Origin: Flavobacteriaceae bacterium
GTDB lineage: Bacteria > Bacteroidota > Bacteroidia > Flavobacteriales > Flavobacteriaceae
NCBI GenBank assembly: GCA_013043685.1
Contig: JABDNT010000016.1
Location: 62,001-126,000, forward strand
Length of the DNA stretch: 64,000 bases
Direction of reading: 5' to 3'
Shown here: piece after piece, positions 17,056-25,804 of the stretch
Layout of the letters: each line of letters opens with the position of its first letter
Position numbering within the stretch: position 1 is the stretch's first letter
Translations under genes and position numbers: made by a program
The notes under the pieces: model-generated
What the model was told of the DNA's origin: nothing
The model's database searches: none
The model's input: the letters and a program-made list of their open reading frames with translations, nothing else

Positions 17056-17759
17056 TGAGTAACCATCTTGAAGCCAAACCTGGCGAAATAGCAGAATCAG
17101 TCTTACTACCCGGTGACCCCATGCGGGCTAAATGGATTGCAGAGACCTTTCTAAAAGATGCTCATTGCTATAACGACGTTAGAGCAATGCTGGGGTATAC
17201 CGGCACTTTTAAAGGTCAACGGATTTCTGTTCAGGGGACGGGAATGGGAATTCCTTCGGCTTTGATCTACTGTCATGAACTAATAAACGAATATGGTGTA
17301 AAAAACCTCATCCGCGTAGGGAGCGCAGGGTCCTATCAGCCCGATATCAAATTACGCGATATTGTAATTGCCATGGCAGCTTCCTCTACGTCAGGAATAA
17401 ACAATTCGAGATTTATCAATGCAGATTACTCGCCAACAGCGAACTTCGAATTACTAATGAAGGCTGCTAATTACGCGCGAGATCACGGTATTCCTATCAA
17501 AGCGGGCAATGTCTTATCAACAGATGAATTTTACGAGGATGACTTCGACGCCTATAAGTTATGGGCAGAATTCGGGGTGCTCTGTGTGGAAATGGAAGCG
17601 GCAGGTTTATATACCATAGCTGCCAAGCACAACGTGCGAGCCCTTGCAATACTCACTATCTCCGATTCCCTGGTGACCAAACAAAGATCAACTGTCGAAG
17701 AAAGAGAATCCACCTTTACCAATATGGTGAAGATCGCCTTAAACACCCTCATCGATTAA
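17055..17759 (+). CDS. deoD: Purine nucleoside phosphorylase, hexameric DeoD type
   Basis: A 234-aa phosphorylase that converts purine (deoxy)nucleosides to base plus (deoxy)ribose 1-phosphate. Motifs of the NP-I family are visible: VLLPGDPMRAKWIAE with the phosphate-binding arginine, IRVGSAGSY, VCVEMEAAGLY near residue 178, and LTISDSLVT containing the catalytic aspartate. Start overlaps the deoC stop by one base. Product feeds deoC after mutase action. Convergent with a USP gene. Confidence 0.95.
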   Translation: MSNHLEAKPGEIAESVLLPGDPMRAKWIAETFLKDAHCYNDVRAMLGYTGTFKGQRISVQGTGMGIPSALIYCHELINEYGVKNLIRVGSAGSYQPDIKLRDIVIAMAASSTSGINNSRFINADYSPTANFELLMKAANYARDHGIPIKAGNVLSTDEFYEDDFDAYKLWAEFGVLCVEMEAAGLYTIAAKHNVRALAILTISDSLVTKQRSTVEERESTFTNMVKIALNTLID

Positions 17760-17787
17760 AAAAGGGGCTCCCAATAGAAACCCCTTC
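17758..17787 (-). terminator. Terminator after the 18648 usp gene
   Basis: On the minus strand AAGGGG-loop-CCCCTT is followed by a U-run (TTTTTT). Lies between convergent deoD and usp. Confidence 0.75.
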
Positions 17788-17811
17788 TCAAAGCATGCAA
17801 TTAGCCGTAAA

Positions 17812-18648
17812 TTACATTTTGAATGTGATCACAGGTAAATCGGAGTGATTTACGAGGTCTTCACTGATACTACCAGTAAAGAAATGTGCTAGCCCTTTGC
17901 GACCATGAGTAGGTATAGCAATTAGATCTGCATTCACTTTGTTACTGTATGCGAATATTCCTTCTTCTATGGAATACGCACTAAAGTATTTTACATCATT
18001 AACACTGTATTCGCCGTTGACATTAGCTTCAACAAAGAAGTCTGCTACTTTCTCCTCCATTTCCTGGGTACTTTTGAAACCATCTCCTGGCGTATTGATA
18101 TAAACTAATTGCATATCAACATCTAAAGTGGAGAATAACTTCCTGGCTTTCAGGAAGGAACTAACATTTTCATTATCGAAATTGTTCGCGAAAACCACCT
18201 TATTCATGGCTTCATCGCCCATTTTGTTCTTAACAACTAATACGGGAATCTCTGAATTTCTTACTACTTTTTCGGTATTGGAGCCTACAAATACTTCTCG
18301 TAAGCCACTACTTCCGTGGGATCCCATCACGATAAGATCTGCCTTAAACTCTTGAGCCACCTGATCTATTTCATGAAATAATTTATAGTTCTGTACTGTA
18401 GTTTGAACCTCAATACCTTCCAGGTAATCACGATCCAGGAAATCTTTAAATCTTTTTTCGGCCAGTTTCATATAATACATAGCTTCAAAAACTTCCTGAG
18501 AATCATCTTTAGTGAGAACAGCTTGCGACAAGCCCATCATATGCAATGCAACAATAGACGAGTCATGCCTTTTGGCAATTTTAGCTGCCACCTCCAGGGC
18601 ATATTCGGAATGATCCGAAAAATCAATGGGTACTAATAGGGTTTTCAT
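17812..18648 (-). CDS. Universal stress protein with two intact UspA loops
   Basis: A 278-aa double USP unlike the six others. It starts MKTLLVPIDFSDHSEYALEVA, and both domains retain the nucleotide loop: VMGSHGSSGLREVFVGSNT in the first and IPTHGRKGLAHFFTGSISE in the second. Co-transcribed with the hibernation factor gene 20 nt upstream. Known double USPs with two loops can bind ATP in both halves; whether this one does is untested. The pairing with a ribosome hibernation factor argues for a stationary or anoxic survival role. Confidence 0.93.
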   Translation of the reverse strand: MKTLLVPIDFSDHSEYALEVAAKIAKRHDSSIVALHMMGLSQAVLTKDDSQEVFEAMYYMKLAEKRFKDFLDRDYLEGIEVQTTVQNYKLFHEIDQVAQEFKADLIVMGSHGSSGLREVFVGSNTEKVVRNSEIPVLVVKNKMGDEAMNKVVFANNFDNENVSSFLKARKLFSTLDVDMQLVYINTPGDGFKSTQEMEEKVADFFVEANVNGEYSVNDVKYFSAYSIEEGIFAYSNKVNADLIAIPTHGRKGLAHFFTGSISEDLVNHSDLPVITFKM

Positions 18649-18668
18649 AGTGTTTAGGTTTATTAGGA

Positions 18669-18965
18669 TTAGTGATTGTAGGTTGTTTCTTTTCGTTTTC
18701 TAAGTTGTCTATTCAAATCGGTAATGGTTTCTTTCACCGCTACTTCAAAATTATCTTCTACAGAAGTAGCAAAGATCTTCGGACCTGGAAGACTGAGTTC
18801 AATCTCACAAATCTTCTTTCCAACAGCATCTTTTTCAAGTTTAAAATAGACATTCGCATTAATAAGCCAACTGTACTTTGAAGCTAATTTGTTTAACCTC
18901 TTTTCAGTGAATGCCGTAAGGGTTTCACTAGTGGGCATTTTTACGTATTGAATTGAAATTGTCAT
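18669..18965 (-). CDS. hpf: Ribosome hibernation promoting factor, short form
   Basis: A 98-aa HPF/RaiA-type protein that binds the 30S decoding region and silences ribosomes. Core pattern MTISIQYVKMPTSETLTAFTEKRL at the N-terminus and EDNFEVAVKETITDLNRQLRKRK at the C-terminus. No long-HPF dimerisation tail. The ORF track begins 32 codons upstream, but that would place the regulon site inside the coding region; ATG at 18965 gives the usual family start and a 24-nt gap after the -7 box. First gene of an hpf-usp unit. Confidence 0.9.
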   Translation of the reverse strand: MTISIQYVKMPTSETLTAFTEKRLNKLASKYSWLINANVYFKLEKDAVGKKICEIELSLPGPKIFATSVEDNFEVAVKETITDLNRQLRKRKETTYNH

Positions 18966-18989
18966 ACCTGTTATATTAAATTTATATTC

Positions 18990-19032
18990 CAAATGTACTT
19001 TTCTGAAAATGGATAAAATATGACCGGTGTCA
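18990..19032 (-). promoter_or_regulatory. Regulon site plus -7 box driving hpf-usp
   Basis: TGACCGGTGTCA at 19021-19032, 23 nt, then TACATTTG (minus, 18997-18990). It decides the hpf start. Confidence 0.75.
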
Positions 19033-19075
19033 TATTGCATCATCCTTAACATATGCAACAATAAGAAAAAAAAGA

Positions 19076-20173
19076 TTAATAAACCTCGGTGGTATTATAG
19101 TCTATATCTATAACTTCCAGTTCCAACCATTTGAAATCACCTTCCAGAAATTTCCATGTGATTTCGGCTTTATTTGGAATTTGAACTCCGTGAAATGTAT
19201 CGTAATCCAGAGCTTCTATATGCCAGGTTTCTAAATTGGAATTGTCACCTCCACCGTAAAAACGCTGACTTTCAAATGCTTCAAAATTACCATCAGGGGT
19301 AAAATAGAACGTACCTGTAACGGTTACTCCATTCATCATCATAGAGGCTTCTGCTGAAGTATCTCCCACAGATTCCCAATGAATTCTATTATCGAGAGCA
19401 GCTGTTGGATACCAGCATATCTCTGCCAGATATCGCATCAGTGAACCGGAATTGATCTTTGGATTAGATTTTTCATTAACAATAGGTATAAGGCCCATTA
19501 ACTTAATTGACGTCTCTCCTTCTCCACTTTCCAATTTGTCTCTACCAGTTAAATCGATATCTGAGAAAAGTTCTACTTCCGTGGTCCAAATATAGGAAGC
19601 AGCTGGAATGCTAATATACTGCTCGGCTGTAAAAGGCATCCACCGTGCTTGAGGTTTGGTGCGCATTCTTCCTTTTTGCTGTAGTCTTACAGAACTAATA
19701 TAACTGGAATCATGCATGGATGCCCTTAACCACTTTTGTACTATCGGTGGTTTGTTGTTTATCCTGTCTTCAATAGTATTGTTGAGCGATAATGTCTCGC
19801 TAGATACGAGGATTTCTTTAGCTAGTTTTTCGGATCTAACCCTGAATACATTTTCCGAATAACCGAACAACAATACCAGAGCAATAAGGAGATTTGGTAG
19901 GCTTCCGAACCTGGCGTCGGGCCAGACTGTTATTATCAATGCCTGGGATATGAGGACCGCAAGCAATAACAGCCATTTCCATCGTAAATTGTTATAATGC
20001 ATTAGTATAATGCCACTCATGAATAGCAGGGAAGTAGTTAACCATAATATCCCCTCGAGCCTGGAAACAGCTTTCGAAATCTCGCCGATTTCAGCATATC
20101 CGAACCCTTTAAGGAATCCCATGACATGAATCAGAGCATGTATTCCAACGATAAATGTGAATACAATTTTCAT
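19076..20173 (-). CDS. Membrane protein, DUF6544-like
   Basis: A 365-aa protein with about four N-terminal hydrophobic segments (residues ~1-110) and a soluble C-terminal domain rich in W and beta strands (KPQARWMPFTAEQYISIPAASYIWTTEVE, ICWYPTAALDNRIHWESV). This layout fits DUF6544 (formerly DUF6920) proteins, of unknown function. The family name is from memory. Its promoter carries a regulon site whose partner site drives upp on the other strand. No catalytic motif seen. Confidence 0.7.
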   Translation of the reverse strand: MKIVFTFIVGIHALIHVMGFLKGFGYAEIGEISKAVSRLEGILWLTTSLLFMSGIILMHYNNLRWKWLLLLAVLISQALIITVWPDARFGSLPNLLIALVLLFGYSENVFRVRSEKLAKEILVSSETLSLNNTIEDRINNKPPIVQKWLRASMHDSSYISSVRLQQKGRMRTKPQARWMPFTAEQYISIPAASYIWTTEVELFSDIDLTGRDKLESGEGETSIKLMGLIPIVNEKSNPKINSGSLMRYLAEICWYPTAALDNRIHWESVGDTSAEASMMMNGVTVTGTFYFTPDGNFEAFESQRFYGGGDNSNLETWHIEALDYDTFHGVQIPNKAEITWKFLEGDFKWLELEVIDIDYNTTEVY

Positions 20174-20191
20174 TAAGCCCCAATTAAAGCT

Positions 20192-20234
20192 TGAAAGTAC
20201 TATAAACCAGATATCTAAACAATGACGGCTGTCA
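20192..20234 (-). promoter_or_regulatory. Regulon site plus -7-like box driving the DUF6544-like gene
   Basis: TGACGGCTGTCA at 20223-20234, 23 nt, then TACTTTCA (minus, 20199-20192), one base off the -7 consensus. Confidence 0.62.
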
Positions 20235-20246
20235 ATATTTACGGAT

Positions 20247-20289
20247 TGATTTATATCATACTTCGCTTTTCCATAATAGCATAATTTTA
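20247..20289 (+). promoter_or_regulatory. Regulon site plus -7 box driving upp
   Basis: TGATTTATATCA at 20247-20258, 23 nt, then TAATTTTA at 20282-20289, 21 nt before the ATG. Confidence 0.75.
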
Positions 20290-20309
20290 GTATTTAAAGT
20301 ACCGTAGAC

Positions 20310-20963
20310 ATGATCATTCATAATTTTGAACAACCCCCTTCCCTACTGGATCAGTTTATTTCTGAAATTCGCGATAAAACCATCCAAACCGATCCTATGC
20401 GCTTCAGAAAAAATATAGAACGTATTGGAGAGATTTTAAGTTATGAAATGAGTAAAACACTCGATTACAAGATCTCAAGTATAGAAACACCGTTCGGAAT
20501 TAAAGAAATGCCCATACTTCAAGATCAATTAGTCCTTTGTTCCGTCTTGAGAGCCGGCCTGCCACTTCACCAGGGTATTCTTAATTATTTTGACAGGGCC
20601 GAGAATGCCTTCATTTCGGCCTATCGCTATCATCCGGAAGGAGGAGACGACTTTGAAGTCATAGTTCGGTATTTTGCTTCCCCAAAGCTCGACAACAAAG
20701 TTCTTGTACTAACCGATCCGATGCTTGCTACAGGGAAGACACTTGAAAATGTGTTCAAAACCTTACGGTCGCATGGGAACCCCAAAAAGATACATATCCT
20801 TTCTGTGATTGGTTCGGAAGAAGGTGTACAATACGTATCCAAGGTATTTCCGGAATCAACCGAATTCTGGACGGCAGCCATAGACAAAACATTAACAGCC
20901 GAAGGATACATTATTCCGGGGCTTGGGGATGCCGGTGATCTTGCCTTCGGAGAAAAATTATAA
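20310..20963 (+). CDS. upp: Uracil phosphoribosyltransferase
   Basis: A 217-aa enzyme of pyrimidine salvage that makes UMP from uracil and PRPP. The PRPP loop VLVLTDPMLATGKTLENV lies near residue 135, and the uracil-binding C-terminal part contains GYIIPGLGDAGDLAFGEKL. Length is normal. Monocistronic, with a regulon site 52 nt upstream, so base salvage is tied to the same response as deoC-deoD nearby and the USPs. That link is inferred from the promoter. Confidence 0.95.
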   Translation: MIIHNFEQPPSLLDQFISEIRDKTIQTDPMRFRKNIERIGEILSYEMSKTLDYKISSIETPFGIKEMPILQDQLVLCSVLRAGLPLHQGILNYFDRAENAFISAYRYHPEGGDDFEVIVRYFASPKLDNKVLVLTDPMLATGKTLENVFKTLRSHGNPKKIHILSVIGSEEGVQYVSKVFPESTEFWTAAIDKTLTAEGYIIPGLGDAGDLAFGEKL

Positions 20964-20972
20964 TCCATTTCC

Positions 20973-21015
20973 TGATTTATATCATAGGGCTAAAAGCCTT
21001 TATATCTGAAATTTG
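20973..21015 (+). promoter_or_regulatory. Regulon site plus weak -7 box driving the ABC exporter operon
   Basis: TGATTTATATCA at 20973-20984, 23 nt, then GAAATTTG at 21008-21015 (TTTG in register, TA missing). Confidence 0.6.
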
Positions 21016-21031
21016 AAAGAAACAATTGGAT

Positions 21032-22114
21032 ATGAGATCATTCCTGGTATTTCTTATGTTTATCTCACTGGTTTGCTGTGATTCTAAAGAAGACAGGATA
21101 CAGCCAAAACGTACCGATCTAACAGAATCGGTTTATGCTTCTGCGACCGTCCAACCCGATAGCCTTTACAAAGTGTACGCCGCCGTTAGCGGAATCCTCG
21201 ATGATATCCTGGTAGAAGAAGGTGATACCGTGGTAATTGGTGAACCCGTAGTGAAAATTATTAATACGAATCCTGCTTTATCGTCTGAAAATGCCAAACT
21301 CGCGTACGAACTGGCGAAGAGTAATTATTCCGGAAATTCGGCCATTTTAAAGACCCTCGAAGAGGAGATCGCTGCGGCCAGACTTAAGCTTTCGAATGAC
21401 TCGGTAAATTACTGCCGGCAAAAGAATCTTTGGGATCAGCAAATAGGATCCAAAGCCGAGTATGATACCCGAAAACTGGCTTACGACCTTTCCAAAAACA
21501 CCGTCGCACGTTTGGAAAATAATTATTCCCGAACCAAAGAAGAACTTGAAACGCAATTTCAACAGGCAGGAAATCAATATAAGTCTGCCCTGGTGACCAC
21601 TGGAGACTTTACTGTAAAAAGTAAGATCAACGGTACTGTTTATTCCTTACTAAAAAATCCAGGAGAGCTTGTAAGCACTTTGGAGCCTATCGCAACGATA
21701 GGAAGTACAAATGATTTTATTATTGAATTGCTCATCGATGAGGTCGATGTGGTCAAGGTGCGTAAAGCTCAGAAAGTAATTGTTTCTCTGGATTCGTATG
21801 GTAACCGGGTCTTTACAGCAATTATTTCAAGAATTCTTCCTGCCAAGGATATGCGGAATCAAACCTTCACAGTTGAAGCCATTTTTGAAGAGGAACCAGG
21901 TATTCTATATCCGGGGCTATCTGGTGAGGCAAATATTATTATCGCCGTAAAAGAAGATGTACTAACGATACCGAAACTTTATCTGATAGATGAAAATAAG
22001 GTAAAAACCGAGGACGGTATTGTAGAAATTGAGACGGGTCTGCAGGATCTTGAAAAAGTGGAGATTCTTTCCGGAATCTCTGAAGATGACTGGATATTAA
22101 AACCAGCGCAATGA
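21032..22114 (+). CDS. HlyD/MacA-type periplasmic adaptor lipoprotein
   Basis: A 360-aa membrane fusion protein of a tripartite or MacAB-like exporter. The start MRSFLVFLMFISLVCCDSK gives a lipoprotein signal (CC). A biotinyl-lipoyl half motif (VYAAVSGILDDILVEEGDTV, ~residues 50-70), a coiled-coil hairpin (~100-190) with KSKINGTVYSLL completing the lipoyl domain, and a beta-barrel region follow. The ORF track uses TTG at 21026; ATG at 21032 is better placed after the -7 box. It overlaps the permease gene by 4 nt. Confidence 0.88.
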   Translation: MRSFLVFLMFISLVCCDSKEDRIQPKRTDLTESVYASATVQPDSLYKVYAAVSGILDDILVEEGDTVVIGEPVVKIINTNPALSSENAKLAYELAKSNYSGNSAILKTLEEEIAAARLKLSNDSVNYCRQKNLWDQQIGSKAEYDTRKLAYDLSKNTVARLENNYSRTKEELETQFQQAGNQYKSALVTTGDFTVKSKINGTVYSLLKNPGELVSTLEPIATIGSTNDFIIELLIDEVDVVKVRKAQKVIVSLDSYGNRVFTAIISRILPAKDMRNQTFTVEAIFEEEPGILYPGLSGEANIIIAVKEDVLTIPKLYLIDENKVKTEDGIVEIETGLQDLEKVEILSGISEDDWILKPAQ

Positions 22115-23373
22115 ATCAGAAAAAGGTATTATTCACTATTGCAAAAACCCATTTGCTTACTAAATTCAGGCAAACGGCTACTGCTGCGTTAGGAGTCACC
22201 TTCGGGATAGGCGCGTATATCACCCTGGTCTGTTTTATGACCGGTTTGAATAAAATGCTGGATGATCTCGTGCTCAATCAAACCCCTCACGTACACATAT
22301 ATAATGAAATAGAGCCATCGGAAAAACAACCGGTGAGTTTGTATAAAGAATTTGAAAATGCGTTGAATACCGTACATTCTATAAAGCCTAAACAAAGCCA
22401 GGTGCGCATCCATAATGCCCTTCCAATCATCGATCATCTGAGGAAGGATGAGAACGTCCTTTGTGCCCTTCCCCAGGTAAGAACACAGGTATTCTATGTA
22501 GCAGGTTCCATCGAACTGGGAGGAACCATCACAGGCATCAATATCAGGGAGGAGGTGGAGTATTTCAATTTTGGGGATTATGTAGTGGATGGCGATCCTG
22601 TAGATCTTAAAAATACCGATAATAGTATTTTACTGGGAGCGGGGATTGCTGAAACGATGTCGCTTCATATCGGAGACCGCGTTCAGATAACCTCCACTGG
22701 AGGAACCATTTTTCCACTGAAGATAGTAGGTATCTTTCAAAGTGGAATTGCCGATGTGGATAACGTACGAAGTTTCACTACTATTAAAACTGCGCAGCGA
22801 ATCGTGGAAGGCTCAGATAATTATATCACGGATATTAATTTAAAACTGAATGATATCTCGCAGGCACCAACAATAGCAAGGACAATTGAACGACAATTCG
22901 ATCTGAAAGCTATCGATATTAACGAGGCCAATGCACAATTTGAAACAGGAACGACTATTCGGAACTTGATCACCTACGCTGTGTCAATCACATTATTGAT
23001 TGTTGCGGGATTTGGCATTTACAATATTTTAAATATGCTCATTTACGAAAAAATGAACGATATAGCCATACTGAAAGCTACCGGTTTTTCGGGTAAAGAT
23101 GTTCAGCTCATATTTATTATGCAGGCGCTCATTATTGGTATCGTTGGCGGAATCCTGGGATTATTTTTGGGAATGGGACTCGCTCATTTAATCGACGGAA
23201 TTGCATTTGAAACAGAAGCACTTCCCACTATTACCACCTATCCTGTAAACCACAATCCGTGGTTCTATGTGATTGGTATAACATTCGCCATTGTTTCAAC
23301 TTTTCTAGCCGGTTATTTACCATCGCAGAGAGCAAAACGGGTAGATCCTGTGAAGATCATCAGAGGACAATAA
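22111..23373 (+). CDS. ABC transporter permease, MacB/FtsX family
   Basis: A 420-aa inner-membrane permease with one N-terminal TM (residues ~20-45), a large periplasmic MacB-PCD-like domain (50-270) and three C-terminal TM segments (VSITLLIVAGFGIYNILNML, IFIMQALIIGIVGGILG, WFYVIGITFAIVSTFLAGYLP). The FtsX signature EKMNDIAILKATGFSGKDV lies between the first and second of these. The tail SQRAKRVDPVKIIRG is typical. Middle gene of the adaptor-permease-ATPase operon. Substrate unknown; envelope maintenance or export is likely. Confidence 0.92.
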   Translation: MNQKKVLFTIAKTHLLTKFRQTATAALGVTFGIGAYITLVCFMTGLNKMLDDLVLNQTPHVHIYNEIEPSEKQPVSLYKEFENALNTVHSIKPKQSQVRIHNALPIIDHLRKDENVLCALPQVRTQVFYVAGSIELGGTITGINIREEVEYFNFGDYVVDGDPVDLKNTDNSILLGAGIAETMSLHIGDRVQITSTGGTIFPLKIVGIFQSGIADVDNVRSFTTIKTAQRIVEGSDNYITDINLKLNDISQAPTIARTIERQFDLKAIDINEANAQFETGTTIRNLITYAVSITLLIVAGFGIYNILNMLIYEKMNDIAILKATGFSGKDVQLIFIMQALIIGIVGGILGLFLGMGLAHLIDGIAFETEALPTITTYPVNHNPWFYVIGITFAIVSTFLAGYLPSQRAKRVDPVKIIRGQ

Positions 23374-23377
23374 GGTC

Positions 23378-24052
23378 ATGGACATTGTATTAGAAGCACG
23401 TCATATAGATAAATACTTTACAAAACCGGTAGAGTTCCACGTATTAAAGGATATCAACCTGGAAGTGAAGAAGGGAGAATTCACGTCGGTTATGGGGAAA
23501 TCGGGATGTGGTAAATCTACACTACTTTATATTCTTTCTACCATGGACACGGACTATAAGGGTGAACTTTTTCTAAACGGTGAGTTAACCACTGGCCTGG
23601 ACAGCAATCGTTTAGCGCATATACGTAATAAATACATCGGCTTTGTATTTCAATTTCACTATCTCCTTTCTGAATTCTCTGTGCTGGAAAATGTAATGCT
23701 CCCGGCAAAGAAGCTCGGTGAGAAAAGTGTTGAGGAAATAAAGGAGGACGCTATGCTGAAATTGAAGATGCTGGAAATAGATAACCTTGCGATGAAAAGA
23801 GCCAACCGTATTTCCGGAGGTGAAAAACAACGTGTAGCTATTGCGCGAGCACTTATAAATGACCCATTAATCCTAATGGGTGATGAGCCTACAGGAAATC
23901 TGGACAGTCAAAACGCAGAGAATGTATTCAGGATCTTCAAGAAATTGAGTGATGAACAAGGACTTTCACTGCTGGTGGTAACGCACGATATTGATTTTGC
24001 CGATAAAACCGACCGCATCATATTGATGGGTGACGGTACTATCCTGGATTAG
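23378..24052 (+). CDS. ABC transporter ATP-binding protein, LolD/MacB type
   Basis: A 224-aa ATPase. Walker A GKSGCGKST near residue 41, Q-loop VFQFHYLLSEFSV, signature RISGGEKQRVAIARAL near 145, Walker B LILMGDEPTGNLDS, and the H-loop VVTHD are all present. It forms one transporter with the preceding permease and adaptor (4-nt spacing). The end overlaps the convergent tauE-like gene by 14 nt. Confidence 0.94.
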   Translation: MDIVLEARHIDKYFTKPVEFHVLKDINLEVKKGEFTSVMGKSGCGKSTLLYILSTMDTDYKGELFLNGELTTGLDSNRLAHIRNKYIGFVFQFHYLLSEFSVLENVMLPAKKLGEKSVEEIKEDAMLKLKMLEIDNLAMKRANRISGGEKQRVAIARALINDPLILMGDEPTGNLDSQNAENVFRIFKKLSDEQGLSLLVVTHDIDFADKTDRIILMGDGTILD

Positions 24053-24770
24053 TAACTATACTGGCGATACCTATTCCTAAGATCAGGAACAATACGATAT
24101 AACGGAACTGTTCATGAGAAATGTATTTAAGGATCCGTTTACCGATCCAGGTACCTAAAATTCCAATGACAATGAGGATAGGGATTAGATACAGTAATTC
24201 CATCTTCATATAACCGTTGAAATAATACACGACCGTTCGGCTGGAATCTACTCCCAGGTCAATCACTGCTGAAGTGGCAATGAATTTGTCTTTACTCATT
24301 TTAAAAGCGGCCAGTGTCATCCCTCGTATGGCTCCTCCGGTTCCTAGAATTCCCGCACTAAATCCAGATAATACTCCACCAATGATCGCATTTGGAGTCT
24401 TTGGTTTTACCTCCAATTGATTAAAAATTAAGAATAACAAGCTAAAGGTAACAAGGAAGCCGCCCAGTATATAGGTTAAGATCACAGGATCGAAGAACTT
24501 GCTCACATAAGCTCCAAGTATCACAAATAGTACGGCTGGGACTCCCAGAGTTAAAATGATCTTCTTATCTATACCTTTTTTAAAGAATGCTATCTTAGTG
24601 ATGTTGCTAGAAACATGGAATAAAGCCGTTATTCCGAGTACGGCCTGAAAGTCCAGGAAATAGTTTGCAACAGGGACAAAAAACACGGAAGAACCAAATC
24701 CACCTACCGTACCAAAAATTTCGGCAAGTAGTGATAGAATTATGAATGCGGGCAGGTATTTCGTCAGCAT
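24039..24770 (-). CDS. TauE/SafE-family sulfite exporter-like permease
   Basis: A 243-aa polytopic protein of about seven or eight TM helices. Family marks are the N-terminal GGFGSSVFFVP segment and the internal repeat GVLSGFSAGILGTGGAIRGMTL near residue 135. TauE/SafE proteins move sulfonates, sulfite or other organic anions. The near presence of sulfide:quinone reductase and sulfur-carrier genes (2.5 kb away, same strand and same promoter type) makes export of an oxidised sulfur compound a reasonable inference. Regulon promoter directly upstream. Confidence 0.85.
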   Translation of the reverse strand: MLTKYLPAFIILSLLAEIFGTVGGFGSSVFFVPVANYFLDFQAVLGITALFHVSSNITKIAFFKKGIDKKIILTLGVPAVLFVILGAYVSKFFDPVILTYILGGFLVTFSLLFLIFNQLEVKPKTPNAIIGGVLSGFSAGILGTGGAIRGMTLAAFKMSKDKFIATSAVIDLGVDSSRTVVYYFNGYMKMELLYLIPILIVIGILGTWIGKRILKYISHEQFRYIVLFLILGIGIASIVTNPG

Positions 24771-24792
24771 GATTTGATACTACGGTTATTGA

Positions 24793-24835
24793 CAAAGTTA
24801 GATGGGTGAAGTTAAATCTGCCATGATATAAATCA
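24793..24835 (-). promoter_or_regulatory. Regulon site plus -7 box driving the tauE-like gene
   Basis: TGATATAAATCA at 24824-24835, 23 nt, then a perfect TAACTTTG (minus, 24800-24793). Confidence 0.78.
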
Positions 24836-24869
24836 GATAAGAGCAGCTGTAAAGATTAGTGAAATCTCC

Positions 24870-24900
24870 TTTGTCGGACTTTTAAATTTCGTTATTTTTG
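24870..24900 (+). promoter_or_regulatory. Housekeeping Bacteroidota promoter of tRNA-Pro
   Basis: TTTG at 24870-24873, 19 nt, TATTTTTG at 24893-24900: the textbook -33/-7 pair, 10 nt before the tRNA. It lacks the TGA-N6-TCA site and serves as an internal control for the regulon promoters, which lack the -33 TTTG. Confidence 0.85.
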
Positions 24901-24910
24901 CCACAAGATT

Positions 24911-24988
<78 letters not shown>

Positions 24989-24992
24989 AACC

Positions 24993-25022
24993 AAAAAGTG
25001 ATGCAGATGCATCACTTTTTTT
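24993..25022 (+). terminator. Terminator of tRNA-Pro(GGG)
   Basis: Hairpin AAAAAGTGATGC-agat-GCATCACTTTTT followed by more T. Its stem is almost the same as that of the hairpin at 25229-25262. Confidence 0.85.
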
Positions 25023-25057
25023 ATTTCCGAGAGCGTACTGAATTTATTCAGTTAAGT

Positions 25058-25227
25058 TTGAGGGAATAAAAAAAAGGAAACACGAAGTGTTCACTTTTTG
25101 ATTTGCAATGAGGGTTTTGTAGGATTCTCTAAATCCTGTTTTGCTTGAGGGAATAAAAAAAGGAAACACGAAGTGTTCACTTTTTGATTTGCAACGAGGG
25201 TTTTGAAGGATTCTCTAAATCCTGTTT
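25058..25227. repeat. Tandem 87-nt repeat, two copies, each with a hairpin
   Basis: Two near-identical copies (25058-25143 and 25145-25227), each running from TTGAGGGAATAAAAA through a small hairpin AACAC-gaa-GTGTT and a T-run to AAATCCTGTTT. They differ by one A in the A-run and a few substitutions. No ORF. The GGGAATAAAAAAG part recurs at the other tRNA-Pro locus. Probably duplicated terminator sequences downstream of the tRNA. Confidence 0.8.
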
Positions 25228-25228
25228 C

Positions 25229-25262
25229 TAAAAAAAAGTGATGCATTGCTGCATCACTTTTT
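25229..25262 (-). terminator. Terminator of the sulfide-oxidation operon
   Basis: Hairpin AAAGTGATGCA-ttgc-TGCATCACTTT; read on the minus strand it ends in a run of T, as expected for the end of the SQR-tusE-dsrE unit. Confidence 0.8.
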
Positions 25263-25287
25263 ATAATCAGTCAAAAAACAACTCAAT

Positions 25288-25764
25288 CTATATAAATAAC
25301 AAATGGGTTCCTTCCTTGTCTGCCCTATTATAGAAATCACCAATAGTAAGGATACCGTCCAATTCGTCAATCAGGTCTTCCCTTTCTAAATGGAACATAT
25401 CTATCGCGAGCTTACAGCCCCAAAGTTTACAGCCTGAATCGGATAGAATTTCAAGAAATTCTCCTACGGGAGGCATATCCAGCTTCTCCATTTCTTTCTT
25501 CATCATTTTCGTGGCCAACGCCTCCACGCCGGGCAAAGCACCCAACATAGTAGGCATATGCATTGCAGGATTACCTACGGTTGCCACGTGTAAGTGTTCC
25601 AATTTTTTCTTCTGAATGGCTTCCAATCCAAAGAAAGTGAAGAATATTTCAGACTCAATACCTTCCATGCGTGCTCCATTCGCCATGACAAAGGCAGCGT
25701 AAGCATTTTCAATGGTTGCTTTGGAAAGGATAAAGAGCATTTTTCTAACTTTTGTCTCGCTCAT
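25288..25764 (-). CDS. DsrE/DsrF-like sulfur-transfer family protein
   Basis: A 158-aa DsrE/F/H-fold protein. It starts KMLFILSKATIENAYAAFVMANGARMEG, the usual beta-alpha opening of DsrE2-type proteins, and has two cysteines in SGCKLWGCKLAID near residue 112 that could carry a persulfide. Last gene of the operon SQR - tusE/dsrC-like - dsrE-like, 41 nt behind the tusE-like gene. It is likely to take sulfane sulfur formed by the SQR or pass it on. No DsrAB sulfite reductase is encoded in the window. Confidence 0.85.
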   Translation of the reverse strand: MSETKVRKMLFILSKATIENAYAAFVMANGARMEGIESEIFFTFFGLEAIQKKKLEHLHVATVGNPAMHMPTMLGALPGVEALATKMMKKEMEKLDMPPVGEFLEILSDSGCKLWGCKLAIDMFHLEREDLIDELDGILTIGDFYNRADKEGTHLLFI

Positions 25765-25804
25765 AATAAGGTTTATTAAAAATTAATCTCAGTAAAAAAA
25801 CCGG

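Noticed and set aside
18966-19061. 32-codon upstream extension of hpf
   Set aside because: Contains the regulon site and -7 box; HPF proteins start at the MTISIQ position.
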